Origin: Bacillus sp. ZZV12-4809 | GTDB taxonomy: Bacteria > Bacillota > Bacilli > Bacillales > Cytobacillaceae | Direction of reading: 5' to 3' | DNA: 64,000 bases | Assembly: GCF_009849585.1 (NCBI RefSeq) | Contig: NZ_VCRN01000009.1 | Span: forward strand, 1 to 64,000 | Shown here: piece by piece, positions 46,901 to 54,741 of the stretch | Numbering within the stretch: the stretch's first letter is position 1 | Layout of the letters: each line of letters begins with the position of its first letter | The notes under the pieces: model-generated | Databases searched by the model: none | The model's input: the letters and a program-made list of their open reading frames with translations, nothing else | Told to the model about the DNA's origin: nothing | Translations under genes and position numbers: made by a program

Positions 46901-47113
46901 GCGAAAAACTGTTCTTAATTGTTCATTTGTCTGAACCACTATATTCCATGCCTTTTTAAACATTTCTACATCAATGGATCCTTCAATTCTTAAAGATATT
47001 TGCTCAAAATATTCATCACTTTGGGGTTCTTTTAAATAATGAAACAAAATCCCCTTTTGAATTGGGGTTAAACTTACTATGTCCTCTACATTTTGTTTAT
47101 CCAATTTAGCCAT
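34907..47113 (-). CDS. Nonribosomal peptide synthetase, C-A-T-E-C-A-T-C-A-T-C
   Basis: A 4068-residue NRPS. Active-site motifs in order, with residue positions: C1 HHILYDG 147; A1 658; carrier GGDS 991; epimerase HHLVVDG 1174 with FNYLG; C2 HHLQLDG 1644; A2; carrier GGQS 2520; C3 HHIIADG 2706; A3; carrier GGNS 3568; C4 HHIISDG 3756. It ends in C4 with no A or carrier after it, so the chain must pass to another protein. Pocket residues read by eye (last Lys assumed) are DPENIGNVDK (A1), DIENVGAMTK (A2) and DLTKVGHIGK (A3). A3 matches known Asp codes; A1 and A2 are not assigned, though Glu239 in both could favour a basic residue. ATG 47113 has AGGAGG nine bases upstream; the gene overlaps the transporter stop by 8 bases. 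Confidence 0.93.
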   Translation of the reverse strand: MAKLDKQNVEDIVSLTPIQKGILFHYLKEPQSDEYFEQISLRIEGSIDVEMFKKAWNIVVQTNEQLRTVFRWDKVKEPIQVVLKKHEPKISYYDFRKTEPLNNRSNVQAVKKEDMKKKFDLRYVPFRITLCKLEEDVYELIISNHHILYDGWSNGIILKEFLQAYESLANLTEINIPNKKKYKDFVKFITSQDKNEQKVFWEEYLNGFDSPSMLEQKRARTDVNRSDRHISINLSKKKLDEFSKTNQVTLASLIYTIWGLVLQKNNRTNDVVFGTTLSGRAGTFSGIENMVGLFINTLPLRVTKKSGDTSADLVKSVNKTILDWERYGHTPLPDIKRYSQINDSTELFDSIVVFENYPLDQKVLNKESAISFHSYSAFEMTNYELTISVISLEDIEVTFSYNEQLFKDDFIENLSNSFKIITDQILQNKPLDEIETVSKEEKNVILKNFNNTSKPANLALTVTEMFKQQVNRTPDQAAVVYKDQSLTYSELDHLTNKLSHTLLSNGVSKGDIIGIMTNPSINMIAGILAIIKSGAAYMPIDPQNPEDRTKHMLLDTNCRFLLTDTDSVKGNDYIFEDFHNTLLCLDDENNYSSYSESPTIDLTGSDLFTVFYTSGTTGKPKGVLIEHKNVINVVEWFGNTYEMGKGKNLLQLTNYVFDPSVEDFFGTLLFGSTLHIAEGDLIQNTDSFCEYVNKHQIHIINFIPTVLKGLLCHDRKLPSLKTVISGGEALEESLKDELIQRGYDLYNNYGPTETTVDALSKKCTPGKVTLGKPVSNVRCYVMDQDRNLNPIGVSGELYIAGSGVARGYLNLEKTTEESFYTDPFYPNERMYKTGDIARWLPEGEIEFLGRADQQVKIRGYRIELGEITHSLLIQKNIIDATVIDWENQYGNKVLCAYVVSDQEVNVQEIKEQLKEKLPEYMVPHYFIQIDKIPLTSIGKIDRKNLPEPAMDINKVFTPPITNIEKELVEIWSSVLGIDQKEISTSDNFFELGGDSILSIQIAGRCIQKGIEMSVNKMFQYPTISELANAVNWVGKEEKDVQAAISGEVSLTPIQKWFFNQNIRNWHHWNQSILLETGADIEPEKLKLSLIKLTEYHDSFRLRFQQKENKWVQWYAEGQSHILFNEYDMENQAVNMEEVINELQCGLNITEGPLIRAAYFKYGSKTEGKLFITAHHLVVDGYSWRIILEDLHNIYGQLDVKGEVQLPAKSISFKEWSEKLYEFANSTKLKNEVEYWKEQIPPSLDPIPIDFKNGPNDEKSANTLSYTLTANDTDYLLHKIHDSFNTRVDDILLSGLSQTLGNWSGKTLVDLEGHGRTPLLKEHDTSRTVGWFTCVYPMVLGDLHSNNQTDGLIMQTKERYRNIPNSGVGFEILQYLSSEEIRSEILLKPKAQISFNYLGQSRQIFKDKNTFKISDVNSGIARDLKGLRSHLIDIDCMIVNGQLRIDWKYSENTHKKETIDTLANEYINRLREIIHFCKSVHNTHFTPTDFPLVSINQKQIDYLFDKFSSIEDILSLSPVQKSMVFHNIYSPDSSVAVEQTIFSIISDLDVQVFKEVWQTLLNRHESLRASYHWEDLEEPVQVVHKDLDVPFKFFNWSQYTESERSDLLEKYIEKDRQTGFDISNPPLMRITVIQEGDQAFEVIWTHHHLQLDGWCNSILLKEIGELYNAYCAGAEIDLGDAVPYKEYVKWLCKQDDHNLEIFWKEQLKGFKTPLRFGDIFTKKAEVTNSPTYGDVIFNISSKKKEELQNFAKDHKLTLSTLIQGAWAILLNQYSNESDVVFGVTSSGRPADLNRSDQMIGCFMNTLPFRTKLHQNMSLTSWLKDLQLKLVEMRQYEHASLADIRKWSEVPRNSALYDLYESIVIVENYPFDEALKDGIGKLQVESVRVEEQMDYPIVLYCNLQPELHFKLLYDRRFLNEKEARQLITHLTNILWEMMRGHDIKMNDITMLSEYEKSFLLKENNQTHLDYPHACFHDLFAEQVKKRNNEPAVIQGDQVLTYKEMDTLSNQLAHKLIREGIGPDSPVGIYLERSPKMAVCILAILKAGGAFLPIDADYPGDRVNLMLTDAKVPILLSQSSLVEKVPVHDGNTILIDKEWDTLELEPKHTPNTEVKPDNLAYVIYTSGSSGKPKGVMMPHEAVVSHSIDIINQFNLVPEDRVLQFSSISFDISLEQIFSTFAAGSTLVFRDKDLWTPSQFSKRCAELDLSVINLPTSYWAEIVQAWHSRPQEIPDCNLKIVVVGGEQMPAEKVKLWEQMKLEHVNLLNAYGPAETAMTSTLYKVSGNGTKSGDLKFIPVGKPLANRRIYILNDQLKPVPAEVKGEIHIGGIPLARGYLNKPQMTQDKFIEDPYHTGYGSKLYKTGDIGKVLPDGNIQVLGRKDDQLKIRGHRIDIGEIEATLSQYKQFTEAVVVAKERDTGEKYLVMFYVTSSNDIDKASIRTLLAKKVPEYMIPSFFLKMDKFPLSPNGKIDRKALSAMKVDVDFAEQVQKPTNEIQKRLLDIWEKILGIKGIGINHHFFEVGGQSLSAITLVSKINMEFGVELPLADVFESPTIAELSLIIEKTKKVDNKYLPITLVDKKAYYEVSPAQKRMYIVDQLADKNISYNISGAVVLEGDVNASHIEKTFQMLINRHESLRTSFDQVNGEVVQRVHDEVSWSMEHFVSDEENISEVIESFIRPFNLNDCPLFRVGLIKVSSAKFVLAYDMHHIIADGLSVAVLIREFASLYENQELPPINIQYKDFSSWQNELIKSGYFDKQKHFWLKTFSGNIPLLDLPTDFTRPESALSKGDSISFRLDSDLSKRLKQFSKENGVTLYTLLLSAFTILLAKHSGQDDIVVGTPVAGRTQAEMKSVVGMFVNTLPLRSNPKDNLQLGEFIKKVAASTVEALENQDYPFEMLVDDLDILRSLNHHPLFDVMFAFENVDNAQADVKDFEIKPFDISSKSSKFDLELKVTEQDKQLQFVLEYNKGLFAASSISRMANHLLIILNQIADDPKKKIGAVNLVTPEENYVIERVNDTEYNFPSEKTVKQLFEEQAIKHSSRVVLVTSDGELTYSELNKQANKLAHTLISKGFGPDKVIGLYAQPSVELMVGLLAIIKTGAAYLPIDPEFPDYRISLILDQSRPQVILAQSHLLNSLDSKYQVLELEDESIYTNDSSNPANRSTSDNNLYVIYTSGTTGVPKGVPIKNKSVVNYITWFSRVASLSFTDKTILLSSFAFDLGYTSLYSSLLNGSELHLLTREEYSIPDNLLKYLADRNISYIKLTPSLFTHIVNSNSLNKYQSELDLKMVVLGGEKLSSRDVLKFSNLYPNTHIMNHYGPTESTIGSVARIINFMHTKEQLVEGIIGQPIDNTQVYVLDKIGNVLPLGVKGEICIAGIGVTEGYINDSALNTEKFIKLNKKGEQTCLYKTGDIGRLTHDGQIEYFGRMDNQIKIKGYRVELEEIITVLKQHSAVRDAVVVPMLQDDNREQELVAYMVLTEEEDGTGVREFLSQSLPYYMRPSKYIRVNLIPLKPNGKVDVRGLSRQIEMTSIPLQSVEPTDPVDLKISDIWKKILDVDKTGLNESFFELGGNSLKLMQVTVDIHKEFRVNIPLRESFKNPTIAGMGKFIKDSPINSYSSIEPVKNKRFYDLSSAQKRMYVLQQMEGVGTAYNMPRATLLEGELSLTELQRALNELISRNEALRTSFKIVNGEPKQHITDEVKVEIEVIEAGESPQSFNSSLEHWFEDFIRPFELHAAPLIRVKLIQLSWDTHMLLTDMHHIISDGHSVNVMLEELAYLYEGRLLQDKTIQYKDFAVWQNKFLQSPEANKQKEYWLSDLSGELPVLNIPTDYPRPELQNFEGESLTFNMGIDLKKRLEEFCYNADITMNMLISAAYSILLSKYTSQEEIVIGLPIIGRGHFDTQNMIGMFANTIVLRSFPEKNKTFEKFLLEVKDKLIKAYDNQDVQFDMLLDMLDIRRENGRNPIFSTMLALQDDAGLNRFIGDIKLTPVQYHHKISKFDFSLYVDIGENIEFELEYAKKLFKHETIEKFAKDIFFILETAVTNQDIKLKDIDVDSLIVRNQEIEEVMFKF

Positions 47114-50100
47114 TAGCAAGTTCCTCCTTTTGATTGTAAAAAGCTTCACTCCTAGAGTTGTCTGTTAACTCAATCACCTGGCCCCTTTCCATCTTTATTA
47201 TTTGATCAGCGACATAGAAGTAACGATCGTCATGAGTTATGGCTATGATGCATTTACCTTCCTCTTTCAATTCAGGGAGTATCTCCATATAAAAAAGATG
47301 CCTGAATTCCGGATCTTGATCTGCTGCCCATTCATCAAATAGATAAATCGGTTTCTCGTCTAAATAGCTTATTAATAAAGCAAGTCTCTTTCTTTGGCCG
47401 GTGGATAATTTAGTTGTACTTAATGTCCCATTTTCTATACTTACCTTTTGATCCATACGCAGCTTTTTTAAGTATTTTTCAATCTTCTGTCTTTTCTTTG
47501 AGCAATCTACTCCATACACTTTTTTAAACAAGTAATAGTCACTAAATATAGCAGAATATAATTCTCCTAACTCGTCACTGCCGATTTCCTTATCGTTCAC
47601 GAGAATCTTTCCTTGATCCGGGACATATAAGCCCGTTAATAACTTTGCAAACGTCGATTTCCCACTGCCATTTCCACCTGTAATAAATGTGATTTCATTA
47701 GACTTAAATTCACAATTAAACGGCCCTACATGGAAAGAATCACGATTTTTTTTATCATACTGGTACCCTACTTCACTTACTTTTATATTGATGCTATTAG
47801 TGTTATCTACACCGAAAGGAGTGTTTGGATATTCCCTCTCCATTGAAGATAAATTGTTTTGAAATTCGTTTATTCTTTTCCAGCTTATTTGCATTTGAAT
47901 GGCATTAGGTATTGCATGAAGGATACTGTTTATTGGTCCAGTCATATAAAGGAACACGAATACATAACTTTGTAAAAACTCACTTTGAATATGCTTAAAC
48001 ATTAAAGGAAAAAGGAATGTAACAGCACCAATTACCAAGACAAAAAGAAGCTCGCCGATTATGAAAACATTAGCAAATTTCAGTCCGCCTTTAATCCTTT
48101 TCTCTTTATATTCCTCACAACTTTCCTTCATATCGTCCTCAAATTCGTTGCGCTTTTTCTCTCCAATACTTAACTCTTTGTACCCGCCAATTAAATCATT
48201 AATGTATCTGAAAAATATGTTCTGAATGTTTCGGGTCCTCTCCCACAAATTGTTTGCTGACCGTCCTGCTATATAGTACATACCTGCGGCAAGTAGGATT
48301 ACCCCAATAGAAATAAGAAGGCCGTAAATATTTATAACCCCCAAATACACGAGACAGCATATAAGGGTAATGGAGTCAGTCAACCCTGTAATAATAGTAG
48401 GAGCATGATTGCTTATAGCTTCTGTATCATTATTTAAGGTAGTTTGTATCTTTTCAGTATTCATTCTTTCCACATTTTCATATGGAGTGTTGAGTATTCG
48501 ATTTAATAATGTAACCCTCTTTTGATAAATAAGATTATTTGTAAGAGTAATTAATTGTGTACGTACAAGCTTCTGTGCAAATACATATACAAGGATTCCA
48601 ATAAAGAAATACAAAAACAAATCTAAATTGGAGTTATTGGAACGATTTAGGGCCTCATTAATGATAAATATTATCATCGCGTTCCCAAATCCACTTGTTA
48701 CACTTAAGATGAATAAAGGGAATAGGTTTTTGTTATTATTCTCCATAGGAAACACATAGATAAGAGATAAGTACAGACAGAATAAAACAATTGCTGTTAA
48801 CACAGTCCATGCAGCAATCAACATTGTTATAGGCGCCCAAACTTTAACAAATCCCCAATCTATGTTTGTTAGAAACACAGAAGGAACATTATATATTCCA
48901 TAAGCTAAGACTGCTGCTATCAGTATATTAATCAATGGCACAGCATATCGTTTAGCCTTGCTCTTTTGAAGAACCCTTTGTCCACGGATCAATTGAATAA
49001 TTGTTCGAGATATAAAGAAAAGAGTTATACATATAAAAGGAATCATGAATATAATCAGGGTAAAAGAAAATGCGTCTATGCTCTTATACATATCTTTAGA
49101 ATTAGCCATTACTTCCCTGTTTAATATAATATCAAGTACCCCTCGCCCTATATCCTCGGTAATAGCAGTATTTAAATTGGCCATAACTGCAACACCAATT
49201 ATATCTTCCGGGCGAAAAATAACAAAAGAAGAATAGTTTGGATTGCTCCCTGAATGGGAAACCTCGCCTGAACCTATCTGATAAACTTCCCATCCACCTG
49301 AATATGATGAACCATCAGAAGATGGGGGGACTGACCGATTAGGTATGTGAGAATCGCGAACAGCCTCGTTAAAAGCTGAACCAGCTTCATGCTCCCCCAT
49401 CTGCAATCTCAGCCACTGTTCCATATCATTTGCATTTGAAATAAAGTACCCCGCAGGAGTATTCCCCCTAAAAATAGGTGCTTTATATTCCATGGGTTTT
49501 AAAAATGCAAGTTTGTATCCCTTTGCCATACTTGAAGATGTTTCATTACTAAAAAGAAAAGTATTATTCAAATCTAATGGAGCAAGTACATTTTCATCCA
49601 TATATTGTTCATATGAAAGGCCAGTAACCTTTTGAATTACCAAACCTAGAATGTCATAATTAATACTGGCATATTCAAATTCCTCACCTGGAAATGCATT
49701 TAGCTCCTGTTTCATTACTCCTTTAACTGTATCTTCTAGTGCAGTATCACTTCCTGATTCAGGTATATTTTTAATTGTGTGAAACGGTATACCGCTTGTA
49801 TGATGGAGAAGTTCTTCAATGGTTATATCAGCATTCACTTTTTTGTCGCCATTGTGAAACGCCATTTTAAACCAGGGTATATATTCATTCACATTTGAGT
49901 TCAGCCCTATTTTTCCTTCTTCAACAAGCTTGTAAATTGCAAGAGCTGTAAATGCTTTACTATTGGATCCAATTTCAAATAACGTTTCCTCTGTAACCGG
50001 CTTTTCGTCCTCTAGATCTGCATACCCAAAACCTTTTTTATAAACAGACTCGTTACCATTCACCACTACTACAGATAATCCAGGTATCTTTCCTTTGTTC

Positions 50101-50231
50101 ATTTGCTCTTTAACAAATGACTCCAGCTTTTCTCCATCATCAAAGTTATCCGCCAGAACTTCATTTGATGGATTTATTTGGAATATTAAAAGAATTACAT
50201 ATAACAAGATAACCAGCTTATGTGTCTTCAT
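47106..50231 (-). CDS. Prodrug-activating S12 peptidase fused to a cyclic-peptide-type ABC exporter
   Basis: A 1041-residue membrane protein in two halves. After a signal sequence (about 1-28) comes a serine beta-lactamase/D-peptidase domain with SxxK in EIGSNSKAF (about 88), Tyr in FEYASINYDILG (about 192) and HSG in EVSHSGSNPN (about 325). Three membrane helices follow (about 370-500), as in ClbP. The second half is an exporter of the PvdE/SyrD type: about six helices, Walker A GGNGSGKST (853), signature LSTGQRKR (945) and Walker B with FDEWAADQDP (960). In zwittermicin and amicoumacin clusters, peptidases of this kind remove an N-acyl-D-Asn group from the exported prodrug. ATG 50231 starts a good signal peptide; its ribosome site is weak. 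It overlaps the next gene by 8 bases. Confidence 0.9.
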   Translation of the reverse strand: MKTHKLVILLYVILLIFQINPSNEVLADNFDDGEKLESFVKEQMNKGKIPGLSVVVVNGNESVYKKGFGYADLEDEKPVTEETLFEIGSNSKAFTALAIYKLVEEGKIGLNSNVNEYIPWFKMAFHNGDKKVNADITIEELLHHTSGIPFHTIKNIPESGSDTALEDTVKGVMKQELNAFPGEEFEYASINYDILGLVIQKVTGLSYEQYMDENVLAPLDLNNTFLFSNETSSSMAKGYKLAFLKPMEYKAPIFRGNTPAGYFISNANDMEQWLRLQMGEHEAGSAFNEAVRDSHIPNRSVPPSSDGSSYSGGWEVYQIGSGEVSHSGSNPNYSSFVIFRPEDIIGVAVMANLNTAITEDIGRGVLDIILNREVMANSKDMYKSIDAFSFTLIIFMIPFICITLFFISRTIIQLIRGQRVLQKSKAKRYAVPLINILIAAVLAYGIYNVPSVFLTNIDWGFVKVWAPITMLIAAWTVLTAIVLFCLYLSLIYVFPMENNNKNLFPLFILSVTSGFGNAMIIFIINEALNRSNNSNLDLFLYFFIGILVYVFAQKLVRTQLITLTNNLIYQKRVTLLNRILNTPYENVERMNTEKIQTTLNNDTEAISNHAPTIITGLTDSITLICCLVYLGVINIYGLLISIGVILLAAGMYYIAGRSANNLWERTRNIQNIFFRYINDLIGGYKELSIGEKKRNEFEDDMKESCEEYKEKRIKGGLKFANVFIIGELLFVLVIGAVTFLFPLMFKHIQSEFLQSYVFVFLYMTGPINSILHAIPNAIQMQISWKRINEFQNNLSSMEREYPNTPFGVDNTNSINIKVSEVGYQYDKKNRDSFHVGPFNCEFKSNEITFITGGNGSGKSTFAKLLTGLYVPDQGKILVNDKEIGSDELGELYSAIFSDYYLFKKVYGVDCSKKRQKIEKYLKKLRMDQKVSIENGTLSTTKLSTGQRKRLALLISYLDEKPIYLFDEWAADQDPEFRHLFYMEILPELKEEGKCIIAITHDDRYFYVADQIIKMERGQVIELTDNSRSEAFYNQKEELANG

Positions 50232-50259
50232 TACTTTTAGGTCACACCTTCCTATACTA

Positions 50260-53200
50260 TTAATCAAATATTTCTTCCAGTTCTTCACTTGAAAGGTCTA
50301 CCGTATCAAAATCAGAAGGGGTGAATTCAGTTTGATCACTTAAGCAACAATGTTTTATTAACTCTCTTAATTTCTCCATATAATCTTTAACAAGCTGTAT
50401 AACAGTTGCAGATTTAAACGTTTTTCGGCCGTAAGTAAAAGAAACCATTAATTTGTTATCAACAATATAACTATTGATTTCAATTAAACTATCTAATTCG
50501 TTCATCTCACTTATATCTCTTCCGGAATTCTCTTCTGCTAATTGAAACAAATTATTAGAAAAAGAAGAGTTAAAATCACCAAGGTAATTAAAACGAATTA
50601 GTCTTGGTTGTTCATGTATGAATTCTTGAGTAATATATCTCAAAACTCCATAATGCAGTCCTTTGTTTGGAACATTCCGCATCTGTTCTTTAACATTTTT
50701 GATGTTTGAAGATAAAACATCACCCTTAATATTTAGCGTAATCGGGTATAAGCTAGTAAACCAGCCAATTACATTTGATACATCTATTTCTTCAGAAATG
50801 TTTTCACGTCCATGGCCTTCTAGCTCTATCGTTACTTCATTGCTTTTGTAATATTTGCTTAAAACCATGGCAAGTGCAGTGATCATTAATTCGTCAGCCT
50901 TAGTACGATAAGTTTTATTTGCATTTGTTAATAGTTGTGAAGTTTCCTCTTCTGTTAAATTCTCTTTTAAAGATTCACATTCTTTTAGCTGGTCCTGACC
51001 TGGTTCATAGTCGGAGAAGGATTGTGTTCTGGATTTCTGAATTACCTTGTTCCAATATTGCTTTTCTTCAATTGATATTTTCTTGCTCAAATCCTGTAGT
51101 ACCGCAGCCCAGTCTTTTATCGATTTATTCAGAGAAGGAAGGTATAAATTGTTTTTCTTCTCTTCTAGCTGGGAATAGGTTTGATTTAACTCTTCAAGTA
51201 ATATTCGCCATGAAACCCCATCAATGGCCAGGTGATGGGATGTAATCAACAGCCTTCTTCCGTTTGTACCCATTTCAAAGAAACTTGCCTTCAATAAGAA
51301 ATCGCTGTTTATATTTATACTCGCTTTTAACTGTTCTCCGGTTCTCTCAATCTCTTTCAGCTGTTTTACTCTGGAGTGTCCCGATAAATCATGCGTTTTC
51401 ACCTTTATTTGTTTATTCCGGTGGCTCTCATTAAAATAAAGACAATGATCTTTATTTGAAAAATTCAAACAAAAAGAGTCGTGTCTCTGCACTACATATT
51501 GCAATGCCTTTATTAGTAATTCAGAATCTACATCATCAGATAGTTTAAGCAATAATGATTGTGTATAATGATTTTTGTTATAAAAATCCTGTGAGAAAAA
51601 CCAATCTGCAGCAGGTAAACCTTTTAATGTACCCTCACATGGCTGATTAATATTGTTTGAGCCATTGTGATTTAATTCTAGATATAAAATCATGTCAGCC
51701 ATTACGGGATTCGCCAAAATATCTTTTGTCTTAATAGTAAATCCTTTTTCATTCAGTCTGGATACCAGCTGTATAGCCTTGATGGAATCCCCCCCAAGAT
51801 AATAAAAATTATCTTGTATATCCACATCTGGTGTATTTAATACGTCAGAAACCACACTTAACAACTCTTCAGTTTTATTTGCATTGGAAATAGAACTCTT
51901 ATCGAACTCAGGTTCTGGCAGTGCACTCCGGTCTATCTTCGCGTTAATAGTTAAAGGTAGTTCTTCAAGCTGTATAAAATAAGAAGGCACCATATAATCT
52001 GGTAAGAAATCTCTCAATAAATTCATTATTTCCTTTGAATCTATTTTTGCATCTCCTGTATAGTAGGCACATAAGTATTCCGAACCATTAACATATTGTT
52101 TCTTCACAACTACGGCTTCCTTAATACCAGGATAACGTTCAATACTCCTTTCAATCTCTGCTAATTCAATGCGAAATCCGCGAACCTTTATTTGGTCATC
52201 CACTCTTCTTATGTACTCCATCTTATCCACTTCTATAAACTTGCCTAAGTCACCTGTTCTATACATCAGCCCTTCAGATGAAAATGGATTATTTATAAAT
52301 CTCTCTGATGTTAACTCAGGGTTATTTAAATAACCTTTCGCCACGCCCGCTCCTGCAATAAATATTTCTCCTGCCTCTCCGACGGGTACTGGGCTATGTT
52401 TGGAATCTAACAAATAGATTTGTACATTTTGAATAGGCTTCCCAATCGGTACGGTCAGTCTGTCATCCTGAACAGTATTAAATTGGTGTATCATACACCC
52501 AACAACGGTTTCTGTTGGACCATATTCATTGTAAATTATAGTCTTCCCCTTTGTTTTTTCCTGTAATCTATTCGCCAGTTTGACCGGGAAACTATCCCCC
52601 CCTACTATAATTTTGCGGATTGCAGTCATGTCTAAATCTGCATCTAACAGTATGGACAAATGAGAAGGAGTGAGTTTTATTATTGTTGCCTTTTGCTCCT
52701 TTATAATCTTATATAAGACATACTCATTTTTGTCTTGAGGGTATATAACGATTTGACTTCCTGAAATTAAGGGGGTAAAAATGGATGTTACTGTCAGATC
52801 AAAAGCAAGGGATGAATATAAAGGAAAAACTTCTTCTTCGCCTGCGCCTATATATTCTTTTTGAGCCCAAGTAATATAATTGACTAAGCCCTGTTGTGTT
52901 ATCATCGCTCCTTTAGGTTTACCAGTTGAGCCAGATGTATAAATAATGTATGCCAGGTCTGTATACCTTACATTTTTATCAAAGGCTACTGCAGTATTTT
53001 CGTATATCGCGGAAGATCTCAAGTCTATTATTTCCACCTGATCTGTAATCTCCGAATACTCCAAACGGATGTTCGATAATAATATGGACACATTTGCGTC
53101 CTTCATCATGTAATTAATTCTGTCCAAAGGGTACTGAGGATCGATTGGTAAATAAACCCCTCCAGCTTTCAAGATACCTAATATTCCAATAATTGTTTCG

Positions 53201-54741
53201 AATGAGTGGGTCATTGCAACCCCTACTGCTGTATTTGTGGTAACCCCCTTCCTGACTAAATAATTTGCAATCTGATTCGACTTGTTATCTAAATCTCGAT
53301 AGGAGAGAGCGCTGTCACCTAAAGTTATGGCAATCTTATTAGGTGTTCTCTCCACTTGATCTTTAAAAAGCTCTTGTATCGTTTTTTCTTTTGGATATTC
53401 AACCTGCGTATCATTGTACTGTTCAATTAATTGAGATTTCATTCTTTTTGACAATAGCTGTATATCATCTAATTTTTGATCTTCTCCTTCATCTAATATT
53501 TGCTCAATGAGAAACATCATACATTCGAAGATCATTTCAATCTGTTTGACTTCAAATTTATGAGTCTTATAATCAAAATCTAAATTAAATTCATGCTCCG
53601 ACCATTCACGAATAATGACCTGAAGGTCGTATATTTGTGTTCCATTGTAAAATTCTTCATTTGAAACTTTCGCTCCATCTAGTTCGGCAGGTAAATTCGT
53701 GTTGTAATAATTAATACAGGCAGAAAATAAATCCCCAAAATCCTTCTTTTTCAACTCAAGATCTTGTACGAGTAAATTATAGGGATACTTTTGATGAAAG
53801 TAACAGTTTGTTAGCTCGTTATTAATACCCTTTACAACACCCGCTGCTGTCATTTCTCCGTTCAAGATATACCGAAAAGGCATTGTACTCGTAAACATCC
53901 CAAATATATTTTTTTCCTTTTTACCAGCTCTATTAAGTACTGGCATTCCAATCGTTAGGTCCTTGTGATTCGTAACCTTATATAAATACATATAATATAA
54001 CGCTACAAAGAAAGAATATATTGAGACATCTTGTTCACTAGTAAACCTTTTTACCCTTCTAGTAACATGACTTGAAATTTTAAAGGATTTTCTTTCCCCA
54101 ACCGAACATTCTAATTCAGTTTTTTCTGTTCTAAAAGGAACAGGAGTGAATTTTTTCATCCAGTACTCTTTATTCTTAAAAAAGCGTTTAGAAGATAAAT
54201 AGTTTTCTTCTCTATTCAGAAAATAATCATAAGTCTCTTTATTAGAAACAGGTACTGCTCCACCCTTAATAACCTCTTTATAAACGTTAAAGACTTCGGA
54301 AGCTAATATATTAATAGACCAGCCGTCAGAGATTATATGATGCACCTTAACTAAATAACCACTTTCGCCGGAATCAGTTAGTTTAAAAAATATAAATCGG
54401 TACAAATCCTCTTCATAGAGATTAAAAGGAGTCTTTGCTTCTTCGCGAATCCATGCTTGCAGCTCCTCTTCATTGTTAAATTCATAAAGAGCTATATTCA
54501 GCCATCGATATTCACAAATATATTGCTTTACATCATTATTAGTTTCTGTAAAACGATGTCGGATACCAGAATTATTCTTTATGAACTCATTAATAGAATA
54601 TTCTAATGAGGGAAAATCTACATTCCCAGCAATTCTAACAACCCCGCCAATATTATGCATGGGCTGACTTGGATTAACTTTTTCTATAAGCCATATTCTT
54701 TTCTGAGGATGAGAAAGTGGAAAGTACTCTAGTTTCTTCAC
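50260..54741 (-). CDS. NRPS starter module C-A(Asn)-T-E, N-acyl-D-asparagine prodrug module
   Basis: A 1493-residue single-module NRPS. The C domain (about 5-440, HHIISDG at 135) begins YFPLSHPQKRIWLIEKVNPS and has MHNIGGVVRI, which I associate with lipo-initiation (C-starter) domains. The A domain (about 465-950) shows pocket residues DLTKIGEVGK, the same as the Asn code of iturin-family synthetases. A carrier (GGDSIKAI, about 982) and an epimerase domain (HHLAIDG at 1170, RFNYLG at 1383) follow. It therefore should make N-acyl-D-Asn. No carrier or C domain follows, so it hands its product to the 4068-residue NRPS, whose first C domain would be of the DCL type. GTG start behind GGGGTG, coupled to the preceding stop in a GTGA junction. 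Confidence 0.93.
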   Translation of the reverse strand: MKKLEYFPLSHPQKRIWLIEKVNPSQPMHNIGGVVRIAGNVDFPSLEYSINEFIKNNSGIRHRFTETNNDVKQYICEYRWLNIALYEFNNEEELQAWIREEAKTPFNLYEEDLYRFIFFKLTDSGESGYLVKVHHIISDGWSINILASEVFNVYKEVIKGGAVPVSNKETYDYFLNREENYLSSKRFFKNKEYWMKKFTPVPFRTEKTELECSVGERKSFKISSHVTRRVKRFTSEQDVSIYSFFVALYYMYLYKVTNHKDLTIGMPVLNRAGKKEKNIFGMFTSTMPFRYILNGEMTAAGVVKGINNELTNCYFHQKYPYNLLVQDLELKKKDFGDLFSACINYYNTNLPAELDGAKVSNEEFYNGTQIYDLQVIIREWSEHEFNLDFDYKTHKFEVKQIEMIFECMMFLIEQILDEGEDQKLDDIQLLSKRMKSQLIEQYNDTQVEYPKEKTIQELFKDQVERTPNKIAITLGDSALSYRDLDNKSNQIANYLVRKGVTTNTAVGVAMTHSFETIIGILGILKAGGVYLPIDPQYPLDRINYMMKDANVSILLSNIRLEYSEITDQVEIIDLRSSAIYENTAVAFDKNVRYTDLAYIIYTSGSTGKPKGAMITQQGLVNYITWAQKEYIGAGEEEVFPLYSSLAFDLTVTSIFTPLISGSQIVIYPQDKNEYVLYKIIKEQKATIIKLTPSHLSILLDADLDMTAIRKIIVGGDSFPVKLANRLQEKTKGKTIIYNEYGPTETVVGCMIHQFNTVQDDRLTVPIGKPIQNVQIYLLDSKHSPVPVGEAGEIFIAGAGVAKGYLNNPELTSERFINNPFSSEGLMYRTGDLGKFIEVDKMEYIRRVDDQIKVRGFRIELAEIERSIERYPGIKEAVVVKKQYVNGSEYLCAYYTGDAKIDSKEIMNLLRDFLPDYMVPSYFIQLEELPLTINAKIDRSALPEPEFDKSSISNANKTEELLSVVSDVLNTPDVDIQDNFYYLGGDSIKAIQLVSRLNEKGFTIKTKDILANPVMADMILYLELNHNGSNNINQPCEGTLKGLPAADWFFSQDFYNKNHYTQSLLLKLSDDVDSELLIKALQYVVQRHDSFCLNFSNKDHCLYFNESHRNKQIKVKTHDLSGHSRVKQLKEIERTGEQLKASININSDFLLKASFFEMGTNGRRLLITSHHLAIDGVSWRILLEELNQTYSQLEEKKNNLYLPSLNKSIKDWAAVLQDLSKKISIEEKQYWNKVIQKSRTQSFSDYEPGQDQLKECESLKENLTEEETSQLLTNANKTYRTKADELMITALAMVLSKYYKSNEVTIELEGHGRENISEEIDVSNVIGWFTSLYPITLNIKGDVLSSNIKNVKEQMRNVPNKGLHYGVLRYITQEFIHEQPRLIRFNYLGDFNSSFSNNLFQLAEENSGRDISEMNELDSLIEINSYIVDNKLMVSFTYGRKTFKSATVIQLVKDYMEKLRELIKHCCLSDQTEFTPSDFDTVDLSSEELEEIFD

